31,192 nucleotides of DNA from contig JBJOFF010000012.1 of the NCBI GenBank assembly GCA_046048895.1, forward strand, positions 1 through 31,192, written 5' to 3'. Every line of letters begins with the position of its first letter. The stretch's first letter is position 1. Shown here one piece after another: positions 7,051 to 13,465 of this stretch. A program made the position numbers and the translations under genes. The notes below the pieces were generated by a model. That model did no database searches, was not told the origin of the DNA, and was given only the letters and a program-made list of their open reading frames with translations. Source of the stretch: ZLKRG08 sp046048895. Its GTDB lineage: Bacteria > Actinomycetota > Actinomycetes > Nanopelagicales > Nanopelagicaceae.

Positions 7051-7884
7051 ATGAAGCACTTGGGTAAAACTTTAGCCGTAACTTTGCTTGCTGCGTTAAC
7101 TTTTAATGCGGCGCCCGCAATCAATGCCCAAGAACCAGTCAATCAAGGTTTACCGTGCACCACGCTCAACAAAGTAGTAAAGATAAATGGTGTTTCATGG
7201 CAATGTATAAAATTGAACGACCAATTAATTTGGAATGAGAAATTAACTTGGGGGCAAGTAAGTGTCTTTCCGGGACAAGTGGTTGAGGGGTATCACGATG
7301 TAGCTACTGGAATCACCACCCTGGTACCAACTGTGATCACCGCAAGACTTGGAAGCATAAACACCGATTACAAGTGGAGAATAAAGCCGAGTTCGGTCTT
7401 GCCACCAGGATTTAGAGCAGCGCAATTGTCACAATTTGGGGTTGTTTCTGGACAAGGGCCGATTCCAGTTGGAACGCATCACTTCACTGCGCAAGTAAAT
7501 GCAGATTCTTTCAATTCAAAAAGTTTTAGTTATAAGTCAATTAAGTTGGTGGTAACAGAGTGCAATTCACAGGTTTCCATCGAAGAGGGTGCAGTCAATG
7601 CGCTCTGTCCTGCGATAGTTTTAAATTTCCCGCCTGTCGCTAATTATCTTTTTGCGGCAAAGAAGGGTCAGCCTTATGCGTTATCACTATTCGCACAGGG
7701 CGGCCTGCCACCTTATAAATGGGAGTTTATTTCGCCAAAACCGACTGGAATCAACTTAAACATAAATTCCGGCGTGCTTTACGGCCTGCCTAAAACATCA
7801 AAAATTTATACCTTAAATGTCAGAATTACCGACAAAGCCGGAACCGTGAAAACTCAATATTTCAAATTCAAGGTAACAGCTTAA
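7051..7884 (+). CDS. secreted protein with Cys/Trp module and C-terminal Ig-like (He_PIG-type) domain
   Basis: A 277-residue exported protein of unknown function. The N-terminus is a Sec signal peptide (MKHLGK, hydrophobic core, AINA before Gln27). A short module follows with C36, then NGVSWQC at 47-52 and LIW ending at W61; this Cys-Trp-Cys-Trp layout looks like a small disulfide-bonded wall-associated module. A second cysteine pair lies in the middle (TEC and ALCP). The last 85 residues have the pattern of putative Ig domains: G-x-P-Y-x-L, GGLPPYKWEF, and G-V-L-Y-G-L-P before a closing strand. The gene follows the acyltransferase by 44 nt, suggesting a cell-surface role, and is convergent with the ABC permease. 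Confidence 0.72.
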   Translation: MKHLGKTLAVTLLAALTFNAAPAINAQEPVNQGLPCTTLNKVVKINGVSWQCIKLNDQLIWNEKLTWGQVSVFPGQVVEGYHDVATGITTLVPTVITARLGSINTDYKWRIKPSSVLPPGFRAAQLSQFGVVSGQGPIPVGTHHFTAQVNADSFNSKSFSYKSIKLVVTECNSQVSIEEGAVNALCPAIVLNFPPVANYLFAAKKGQPYALSLFAQGGLPPYKWEFISPKPTGINLNINSGVLYGLPKTSKIYTLNVRITDKAGTVKTQYFKFKVTA

Positions 7885-7889
7885 CTTTT

Positions 7890-8678
7890 TTAGAGTGACT
7901 TCTTATATCTTCTCGTAGCTAATGGCACGAAAATCAATAAAATTATGCAGATATAAATAATGGAAGTTATTAACGGTTGCTGACTAGGGAAAGAATTAGC
8001 GGTTGCGCCAAACTCATTCTTCAAGCCAAATAGCTCACGGCAAGCTGCCACCATTGTTGAGACTGGATTCCACTCGGCAAAATATTGCAACCATCTAGGC
8101 ATTCCCGTTGTCGGCGCAAAAGCATTAGATAGAAAAGTTAGCGGGAAGGTAACTAAAAAGCTGACATTAGATACTGTGCGTGCATCTGTAGCCGATAAAC
8201 CAACGAGAATTCCAACCCAAGATAGGGCATAACCAAAGAGCAGCAGAAAAATAAATCCAAGCGCAATCTTCACCAGGCCAGTGGTTGGGCGCCATCCAAC
8301 AAGAAAACCAGTTATGCCCATGAAAACTAAGACCACCACATTTAAAAGTGCATCACCTAAGGTGCGACCAAACACCAAGGCAGATTGAGAAATAGGTAGC
8401 GATCTAAAGCGATCAATCAAACCCTTTTTCATATCTTCAGCCAAACCCGCTGCGGTTCCGGCAAGGGTAAATGCGACAGTTTGCACAAAAATTCCGGGCA
8501 TTAGTAATTGCACATAGCCACCTGGCTGCCCGGTATTTATGGAACCGCCAAAGACATATCTAAATAGCAATACGAACATCACTGGTTGAATGGTGGAGAA
8601 AATTAGGACTTCAGGAACGCGAGTTAAAAGCCTTAACTGTCTCTGAGTGATAACCGCAGTATCTTGAATTAAAGTCAT
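7890..8678 (-). CDS. ABC-2 type transporter permease (DrrB-like)
   Basis: A 262-residue ABC-2 permease with about six membrane segments, typical of DrrB/NodJ-type exporters. Diagnostic stretches are FRYVFGGSI near residue 40, the LMPGIFVQT segment, the cytoplasmic GLIDRFRSLPIS loop near 85-96 that contacts the ATPase, and NPVSTMVAACRELF near the C-terminus. With the overlapping upstream ATPase gene it should form an exporter of a drug, lipid or other hydrophobic compound; the substrate is unknown. ATG overlaps the ATPase stop codon by 4 nt. Confidence 0.88.
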   Translation of the reverse strand: MTLIQDTAVITQRQLRLLTRVPEVLIFSTIQPVMFVLLFRYVFGGSINTGQPGGYVQLLMPGIFVQTVAFTLAGTAAGLAEDMKKGLIDRFRSLPISQSALVFGRTLGDALLNVVVLVFMGITGFLVGWRPTTGLVKIALGFIFLLLFGYALSWVGILVGLSATDARTVSNVSFLVTFPLTFLSNAFAPTTGMPRWLQYFAEWNPVSTMVAACRELFGLKNEFGATANSFPSQQPLITSIIYICIILLIFVPLATRRYKKSL

Positions 8679-9634
8679 TTGCTTTCCTCCGCTTTGTGTC
8701 CAGTAAGCGCCAAGAAGACATCATCCAGTGAAGGACGCTTAAGTCCAATATCCAGTGGTTTGATATCTTCTTTGATCAGTTCGTTAACTACGTCAATTAA
8801 GGCTTGGGCGCCTGTAGTTACGGGTGCACTTATGCAATTAATTCCATCATCGAAAGAACTCTTACTACCGCTAACCTTTTCAATGATATTGATTGCTTGT
8901 TGTACATCAGTTGGCTTAACAATAACCTCCAGATGCTCGCCGCCAATTTCACGTTTTAAGGAATCTGAAGTTCCACGCGCAATTACTTTGCCAGTGTCGA
9001 TAACCGCGATTTCATCAGCTAACTGATCTGCCTCTTCTAAATATTGGGTAGTTAAAAGCAGGGTAGTGCCGTCCTTTACCAACTCTTTGATTACGCCCCA
9101 CATATCTTGACGTCCGCGGGGATCTAAACCGGTAGTCGGTTCATCCAGAAAAAGCACTTTCGGTTTAACAATCAACGAAGCGGCCAAATCCAGTCTTCGC
9201 CTCATGCCACCAGAGTAAGTTTTGATTGGGCGCTTACCAGCATCAGTTAAATTAAATCGTTCCAACAATTGATTAGCACGATTGATTGCAGCTTGGTTTC
9301 CTAAGTGATACAACTTTCCAAACATCACCAAATTGTCGTAGCCAGTTAAAATCTCATCAACGGCTGCATACTGACCTGAAAGGCCTATGACTTTACGAAC
9401 CTCATCAGGATCTTTTAATACATCTATACCTGCAACGGTTGCGCTGCCGGAATCAGGTCTTAGTAAAGTTGCCAGAATTCGAACTGTGGTGGTCTTGCCA
9501 GCTCCGTTTGGACCCAATATTCCGAGGACTGTTCCAGTTGGCACCTCGAGTGATAGACCATCCAATGCCCGAACGTCGCCTTTGCTATAAGTTTTTACTA
9601 GATTCTCTGCGACTACGGCTATCTCTTTATTCAC
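8675..9634 (-). CDS. ABC transporter ATP-binding protein (DrrA-like)
   Basis: About 319 residues, cytoplasmic. It has Walker A GPNGAGKTT, the signature YSGGMRRRLDLAAS, Walker B VLFLDEPTTGLDP, and a switch histidine replaced by glutamine (LLTTQYLEEAD), as is usual for DrrA-type ATPases. The last 90 residues form the extra C-terminal domain seen in daunorubicin-resistance ATPases, ending in LKRPSLDDVFLALTG. GTG 9634 is chosen as start because AGAGG lies 8 nt before it; GTG 9643 is the alternative and adds three residues. It overlaps both the upstream nitroreductase gene and the downstream permease gene, so a co-translated exporter operon is likely. Confidence 0.88.
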   Translation of the reverse strand: MNKEIAVVAENLVKTYSKGDVRALDGLSLEVPTGTVLGILGPNGAGKTTTVRILATLLRPDSGSATVAGIDVLKDPDEVRKVIGLSGQYAAVDEILTGYDNLVMFGKLYHLGNQAAINRANQLLERFNLTDAGKRPIKTYSGGMRRRLDLAASLIVKPKVLFLDEPTTGLDPRGRQDMWGVIKELVKDGTTLLLTTQYLEEADQLADEIAVIDTGKVIARGTSDSLKREIGGEHLEVIVKPTDVQQAINIIEKVSGSKSSFDDGINCISAPVTTGAQALIDVVNELIKEDIKPLDIGLKRPSLDDVFLALTGHKAEESK

Positions 9635-10367
9635 GAACTCCACCTCTTTTTGGAAAAGTTATCTCTGATGGTGCTAAACGATTCGCTTTAAATGAATTGA
9701 TTGCAGCGCCACTTGGATATCCAATCGCCAGACCTGTTAGTAGTTGGTAATCCTTTGGGATTTCAAATTCCTTGCGCACGACATCATCCCAAATATTTAC
9801 CGCACCTTGCGCACAGGTACCCAGACCATGAGCATGGGCCGAGAGTATTAAATTCTCCAGCATTAACCCAGCATCGGATGCCGCATAAATGTGCAGACTC
9901 TTATGAATATAGATAAATAACTCCACCGGGGCACCGAAGAACTGATAATTCTTTCCCCACTGTTCGTTTCGGGCTTTGCGATCGCCGCGCTCTATACCTA
10001 GCGCTTCGTAGAGCTCTTTGCCAACGCGTTGGGCGCGAGGCTTCAACTCTCCAACGTATGGTTTCAAGATTTTAAAATTACTTGTGGGCAGCCCTCGTCT
10101 AAAAATAAATAATTTTGCCTTTTGCCAGATGGAGCCATTCACTGCTTCGGATAGTAGCTCCCAACGCCTCTGATATTCATTAGAGATTCGATCTCTGACT
10201 TCACCAGTAGCAACAGCTACTTTAAATGGGCGAGTGTTAGACCAACTTGGTGCGGTAAGGGCATCAGTTAAAAGTTGATTTATTAATTTTGCCGGGACTG
10301 AATCTGGCAGAAAATCTCTAGTGCTTCTTCTCGAGGCAAGGAATTGAGAGAATTCGTGATTACTCAC
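9627..10367 (-). CDS. nitroreductase family FMN-dependent oxidoreductase
   Basis: A 246-residue protein of the NfsB/nitroreductase fold. FASRRSTR-like residues near the start (ASRRSTRDF) bind FMN phosphate, SWSNTRPF near 41-48 is the N-x-x-P-W-like flavin motif, and GLMLENLILSAHAHGLGTC in the C-terminal half is the conserved helix. Members reduce nitro compounds, quinones or enones with NAD(P)H; the substrate is not known here. It starts at GTG 10367, overlapping the upstream GNAT stop codon by 4 nt, with AAGGAG at 10376-10381 on the minus strand 8 nt upstream. The position in front of an exporter operon would suit detoxification, but this is inference. Confidence 0.85.
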   Translation of the reverse strand: MSNHEFSQFLASRRSTRDFLPDSVPAKLINQLLTDALTAPSWSNTRPFKVAVATGEVRDRISNEYQRRWELLSEAVNGSIWQKAKLFIFRRGLPTSNFKILKPYVGELKPRAQRVGKELYEALGIERGDRKARNEQWGKNYQFFGAPVELFIYIHKSLHIYAASDAGLMLENLILSAHAHGLGTCAQGAVNIWDDVVRKEFEIPKDYQLLTGLAIGYPSGAAINSFKANRLAPSEITFPKRGGVRE

Positions 10368-10978
10368 TGACTTGACTCCTTAGCTACTAAAGGTAATTGC
10401 AGAATCATAGTTGTCACGCCTGAAACGCCAATTAAATTCTTGATTGGCCAAGGCACTTTTTTATGTTCAACTGGCGCGAAGCCGATAGCCGCATAGAGAT
10501 CTTTTGCTCGGGGATTCTCATCGATTACATCGAGTCTGACACTTTTAAAGCCTTGTGATCGAGCATAAGTTATCAATTCGTTGAAAAGTTTTGAGCCGAT
10601 ACCTTGTCCGCGCACTTCTGCGGAAACTGCCACACCGTCCATAAGAAGTTGCTCATCAGATTCTGGCTTGCGATGAAAGATTACGGTGGTAACCAAAGAT
10701 TTAAATAAACCCGATAGCGCCCCGAAAACTTGCTGAAACTCCCTTCTTTTAAGAGAGAGTAATTGATTACTTCCAACTCGAAATCCAAGTAGACCAACAA
10801 GCTGGTTCTCTTCGTCGATAGCCACAAAACAGAATTGTGAATTTAAACCTAATTGGAACAGCTGAACAATCTTCGCCTTATTACCAAGTAATTTAAAAAA
10901 TTTTCTTTCGAAAGCATCGGCGTATAGCTGCGCAGCTACAGATCTTTGGTTTGGAGAAAAACCTCTTTGATAAATCAT
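10364..10978 (-). CDS. GNAT family N-acetyltransferase
   Basis: A 204-residue protein with the GCN5-related acetyltransferase fold in its C-terminal half. The acetyl-CoA binding loop is VRGQGIGSKLF, preceded by the strand LLMDGVAVSAE, and followed by VRLDVIDENPRAKDLYAAIGF, the typical end of the domain. The acceptor is unknown. The start is ATG 10978 (MIYQRGFS); longer readings of the frame run into tRNA-Val and are rejected. It begins 24 nt downstream of tRNA-Val on the same strand with no clear promoter between, so it may be cotranscribed with the tRNA. It overlaps the nitroreductase gene downstream. Confidence 0.82.
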   Translation of the reverse strand: MIYQRGFSPNQRSVAAQLYADAFERKFFKLLGNKAKIVQLFQLGLNSQFCFVAIDEENQLVGLLGFRVGSNQLLSLKRREFQQVFGALSGLFKSLVTTVIFHRKPESDEQLLMDGVAVSAEVRGQGIGSKLFNELITYARSQGFKSVRLDVIDENPRAKDLYAAIGFAPVEHKKVPWPIKNLIGVSGVTTMILQLPLVAKESSQ

Positions 10979-11002
10979 TGCATGACGCTCATTAATTCTC
11001 TG

Positions 11003-11074
11003 TGGACGATACTGGGATCGAACCAGTGACCCCTTCCATGTCAAGGAAGTGCTCTACCGCTGAGCCAATCGTCC
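11003..11074 (-). tRNA. tRNA-Val (GAC)
   Basis: A full cloverleaf of 72 nt can be folded: acceptor GGACGAT/ATCGTCC, D stem GCTC/GAGC, anticodon stem CTTCC/GGAAG with loop TTGACAT (anticodon GAC), T stem ACTGG/CCAGT with loop TTCGATC, discriminator A. The 3' CCA is not encoded. A possible -10 TACTAT lies on the minus strand at 11099-11094. Confidence 0.95.
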
Positions 11075-11093
11075 GGGTCGGGGTAAGAGTTGA

Positions 11094-11099
11094 ATAGTA
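11094..11099 (-). promoter_or_regulatory. possible -10 element TACTAT upstream of tRNA-Val
   Basis: TACTAT on the minus strand 19 nt before the mature tRNA-Val 5' end. No good -35 hexamer was found, so the tRNA could instead be read from the cupin transcript. Confidence 0.35.
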
Positions 11100-11105
11100 A
11101 CGCAA

Positions 11106-11465
11106 TTAGTCGTGGCGACCGTAATCGTCTTCGAGACGCTCAATGTCATCTTCACCGAAGTAAGTTCCTGTTTGTACTTCAATAAAAAGCATCGGAACTT
11201 TGCCACTATTACCAATGCGATGTAATTGATTGGCTTGCACGGTTACGGTATCTCCAGCTTCTACTGTAGAAATAGTTTCGTCAATCTGAACTTCTGCAGT
11301 TCCGTAAACGACATACCAATGCTCGCTGCGAAATTTGTGGCGTTGGAGAGAGAGGCGCTTACCTGGGTCAACCCAAATAGCTTTTACTTTATGAGTTGGA
11401 AGATCTTGCAGTACTTCGTATCGACCCCACGGGCGGTTTGGTCCTTCAAGATATTCCTTCGTCAT
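11106..11465 (-). CDS. cupin-type phosphomannose isomerase-like protein
   Basis: A 119-residue single-domain cupin. It starts MTKEYLEGPNRPWGRYEVL, the pattern of type II mannose-6-phosphate isomerase cupin domains, with metal ligands Q41 and H43 in SLQRHKFRSEHW, E48, and H82 in QLHRIGN. The family isomerises mannose-6-phosphate or stands alone from the mannose-1-phosphate guanylyltransferase domain it is fused to in AlgA/ManC proteins. Here no transferase domain is attached. Mannose phosphates would also feed the PIM pathway encoded at 16582-19158, though this link is inferred. It lies between tRNA-Cys and tRNA-Val, with its own leaderless promoter. Longer frames reading through tRNA-Cys are not real. 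Confidence 0.82.
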   Translation of the reverse strand: MTKEYLEGPNRPWGRYEVLQDLPTHKVKAIWVDPGKRLSLQRHKFRSEHWYVVYGTAEVQIDETISTVEAGDTVTVQANQLHRIGNSGKVPMLFIEVQTGTYFGEDDIERLEDDYGRHD

Positions 11466-11472
11466 GAAGCGA

Positions 11473-11478
11473 AGTTTA
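11473..11478 (-). promoter_or_regulatory. -10 element TAAACT, leaderless promoter of the cupin gene
   Basis: On the minus strand TAAACT is followed by 7 nt and the ATG at 11465, which supports the short form of the gene and its independence from the upstream tRNA. Confidence 0.6.
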
Positions 11479-11509
11479 GTGACTGAAATAAAAAAGGTAA
11501 GGAAAATAG

Positions 11510-11580
11510 AGGTGGAAACGGGATTTGAACCCGTGTAGAGGGATTTGCAGTCCCTTGCCTCGCCTCTCGGCCATTCCACC
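11510..11580 (-). tRNA. tRNA-Cys (GCA)
   Basis: A 71-nt cloverleaf: acceptor GGTGGAA/TTCCACC, anticodon stem AGGGA/TCCCT with loop CTGCAAA (anticodon GCA), T stem CGGG/CCCG with loop TTCAAAT, and discriminator U, the identity base for tRNA-Cys. CCA is not encoded. Confidence 0.95.
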
Positions 11581-11618
11581 AATAATTAAATCTTCAAAAG
11601 AATTAACCGATAAATGAT

Positions 11619-11694
11619 TGGAGCGGACGACGGGGTTCGAACCCGCGACCTGAACCTTGGCAAGGTTCCGCGCTACCAACTGCGCTACGTCCGC
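11619..11694 (-). tRNA. tRNA-Gly (GCC), CCA encoded
   Basis: Acceptor GCGGACG/CGTCCGC, D arm with GCGC/GCGC, anticodon stem GAACC/GGTTC with loop TTGCCAA (anticodon GCC), T stem GCGGG/CCCGT-like with loop TTCGAAC, discriminator U. The three bases after the discriminator read CCA, unlike the two other tRNAs in the cluster. Confidence 0.95.
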
Positions 11695-11709
11695 AAACTT
11701 GCGTGGCAA

Positions 11710-11739
11710 AATCTAGCCTAAGAGGTCGATCCAGCGCAA
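11710..11739 (-). promoter_or_regulatory. promoter of the tRNA-Gly/tRNA-Cys unit
   Basis: On the minus strand a -35-like TTGCGC (11739-11734) and a -10 TAGATT (11715-11710) are separated by 18 nt, and the -10 ends 15 nt before the mature tRNA-Gly 5' end. This is the only place in the window where both hexamers look reasonable. Confidence 0.55.
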
Positions 11740-11745
11740 AAGCGA

Positions 11746-11751
11746 TAAATT
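11746..11751 (+). promoter_or_regulatory. -10 element TAAATT, leaderless promoter of pabB
   Basis: TAAATT followed by 7 nt and the ATG at 11759. It sits back to back with the tRNA-Gly promoter. Confidence 0.6.
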
Positions 11752-11758
11752 CGCCTGC

Positions 11759-12742
11759 ATGAGTGAGCCAGTTTTCTGGATGGGTGGGCGATTGGCTACC
11801 GATTTAATTCAGATTACGAGCGACCCAAAAGATATTGATGACGGATTCTGGGCAATTAGCACAACTTTCGATGGAAAATTCACTGGCGCTAAATTTGCAA
11901 CGGTAGTGCAATCCGATTGGAAGCAAAAATATTCACCATTAAAGCATCGCACTTGGATCTCATCGCATGACGAAAGTGAATACTGCCAATTAGTTTCAGA
12001 ATTTCGCGAACAGATTGCCAAAGGAAATGTCTATCAAGTTAATGCTTGTCGAATTCTAGAGAATGCAACCAGCGAAAGCCTCGAAGGGTTGCTGACTGGA
12101 TTTCTACAGAAAAATCCAGCTAAGTATGCTGGCTACTTAAAATTGCCAACTATAGAAATTGCATCAGCATCGCCAGAACGGTTCTTAAGTAGAATTGGTA
12201 AAACGATAACTACTTCACCGATCAAAGGCACCAGAGCGGCAGGTTTAACTGGCAAATTTCCAGAAAAAGATGAATCTGAAAATGTGATGATAGTTGATTT
12301 AATGCGTAATGATCTAGGAAAGATTTGTGTGGAAAATTCAGTTCAGGTACCGAAACTTTTCGGAATTGAAGAACTTCCCGGTTTGGCTCATCTAGTTAGT
12401 GATGTACAAGGAACTTTGAGAGAGGAAATCTCTTGGGCAGAAATCTTTGCGGCAACTTTGCCGCCCGGTTCTGTAAGTGGTGCTCCGAAATCATCTGCGA
12501 TTAAGTTAATCAAGAAATACGAAGCGATAGACCGTGGTCCTTACTGTGGCGCATTTGGTTGGATAGAAGCAGATCGAGCTGAATTAGCGGTAGCTATTAG
12601 AACCTTTTGGAGTGATGGTAAAAGTGTGAAATTCGGAACCGGTGCCGGCATCACTTGGGGAAGTGATCCGCAATCTGAATGGCAAGAAACTGAACTTAAG
12701 GCTGCTCGATTAATGGCAATTGCAAACGGTGACTTATTATGA
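11759..12742 (+). CDS. pabB: aminodeoxychorismate synthase component I (PabB), short form
   Basis: Chorismate plus amide nitrogen to 4-amino-4-deoxychorismate, for folate. The chorismate-binding domain fills residues from about 70 to the end: SPERFL at 138-143, PIKGT at 154-158, MIVDLMRNDLG at 177-187, PPGSVSGAPK at 235-244, YCGAFGW at 262-268 and GTGAGITWGSDP near the C-terminus. K156 in PIKGT is the residue that separates PabB (lysine) from anthranilate synthase TrpE (alanine). At 327 residues it is well short of the usual 450 or so: the N-terminal TrpE_N-type domain is reduced to about 70 poorly conserved residues. No glutamine amidotransferase (PabA) is in the window. The stop overlaps pabC by 4 nt. 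Confidence 0.88.
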   Translation: MSEPVFWMGGRLATDLIQITSDPKDIDDGFWAISTTFDGKFTGAKFATVVQSDWKQKYSPLKHRTWISSHDESEYCQLVSEFREQIAKGNVYQVNACRILENATSESLEGLLTGFLQKNPAKYAGYLKLPTIEIASASPERFLSRIGKTITTSPIKGTRAAGLTGKFPEKDESENVMIVDLMRNDLGKICVENSVQVPKLFGIEELPGLAHLVSDVQGTLREEISWAEIFAATLPPGSVSGAPKSSAIKLIKKYEAIDRGPYCGAFGWIEADRAELAVAIRTFWSDGKSVKFGTGAGITWGSDPQSEWQETELKAARLMAIANGDLL

Positions 12743-13452
12743 AGAATCTTGGAGATAAATGGGCTATCGGTAAAGGATTATTCGAAACGCTTCGTGTAGA
12801 AGACGGAGAAGTTTTCGCATTACATAGACATCACTGTCGTGCCAAAGAAACTGCGGCCAAGTTGGGGTTTGAGATACCAAGTGAAGCGGATGTAGCCAAA
12901 GCAAGCCATGCGGTTATCCATAGTGAAAACTTTCCTTTGGCTCGAATGCGTTGGCACTTTGATCGCGAAGGTGAATTCTCTATTTCTTATGTCGAATATT
13001 CAGACCTAACTCAAGCTGCTGGATTGATGATTTTTGATGAACGCAGCGCAGTTTTTGAGATTCAGAACAAGGAGTATCCATATAGGAATCTAGAACTACT
13101 TGAGATAGCAAAGGCTCGAGGGTTTGATGATGGAATTATTATTCGAAGTGATGGCCAAGTTGCTGAAACTTCAATGGCCTCGTTAATGTTAAAAATGAAT
13201 GATGAATGGTTTACGCCACCACTTGCGAGTGGCATTTTAAATGGTGTGGTCAGAGCATTAGTTTTGGAAGCAGGCTTAGCAAAAGTCCAGAGGATTATGG
13301 ATCGAGATTTATCATCGGTTCAATCTGGGTTATTACTAACTTCGCTTAGGAATGCGCAGTCAATTGGCGCAATAGATGGGCGAGAACTGCAAATAGATAC
13401 TCAAAAGTGCGATGAGATACATAAATTAATGAAGGAATTTAAAGGTCGTTAG
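12739..13452 (+). CDS. pabC: aminodeoxychorismate lyase (PabC), class IV aminotransferase fold
   Basis: A PLP enzyme that converts 4-amino-4-deoxychorismate to p-aminobenzoate and pyruvate. In 237 residues it has GLFETLRV at 13-20, HRHHCRAKETAAKLG at 29-43, K111 (NKEYPYRN) as the probable PLP-binding lysine, and DGQVAETSMASL at 138-149, the G-x-V-x-E motif with E143. The C-terminal TSLRNAQSI segment is the usual T-[NS]-[SA]-x-R-x-[IV]-like end. Class IV members also include branched-chain and D-amino-acid aminotransferases; the ATGA overlap with pabB is the main reason for the lyase assignment. Confidence 0.85.
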   Translation: MKNLGDKWAIGKGLFETLRVEDGEVFALHRHHCRAKETAAKLGFEIPSEADVAKASHAVIHSENFPLARMRWHFDREGEFSISYVEYSDLTQAAGLMIFDERSAVFEIQNKEYPYRNLELLEIAKARGFDDGIIIRSDGQVAETSMASLMLKMNDEWFTPPLASGILNGVVRALVLEAGLAKVQRIMDRDLSSVQSGLLLTSLRNAQSIGAIDGRELQIDTQKCDEIHKLMKEFKGR

Positions 13453-13453
13453 G

Positions 13454-13459
13454 TAGACT
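13454..13459 (+). promoter_or_regulatory. -10 element TAGACT, leaderless promoter of thrS
   Basis: TAGACT starts 1 nt after the pabC stop codon and is followed by 6 nt and the thrS ATG. thrS can therefore be transcribed separately from pabBC. No T-box-like leader can exist with this start. Confidence 0.6.
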
Positions 13460-13465
13460 CGCCAC

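Noticed and set aside
9439..9750. Rightward 103-codon frame over the ABC ATPase and nitroreductase junction
   Set aside because: It is antisense to two well-supported genes and matches no family I know.
10979..11044. Upstream extension of the GNAT gene
   Set aside because: The extra codons are the tRNA-Val gene; the domain and ATG 10978 fit the shorter form.
11466..11582. N-terminal extension of the cupin gene and an overlapping frame at 11476-11709
   Set aside because: Both are readings through tRNA-Cys and tRNA-Gly; the leaderless -10 at 11478-11473 fixes ATG 11465.
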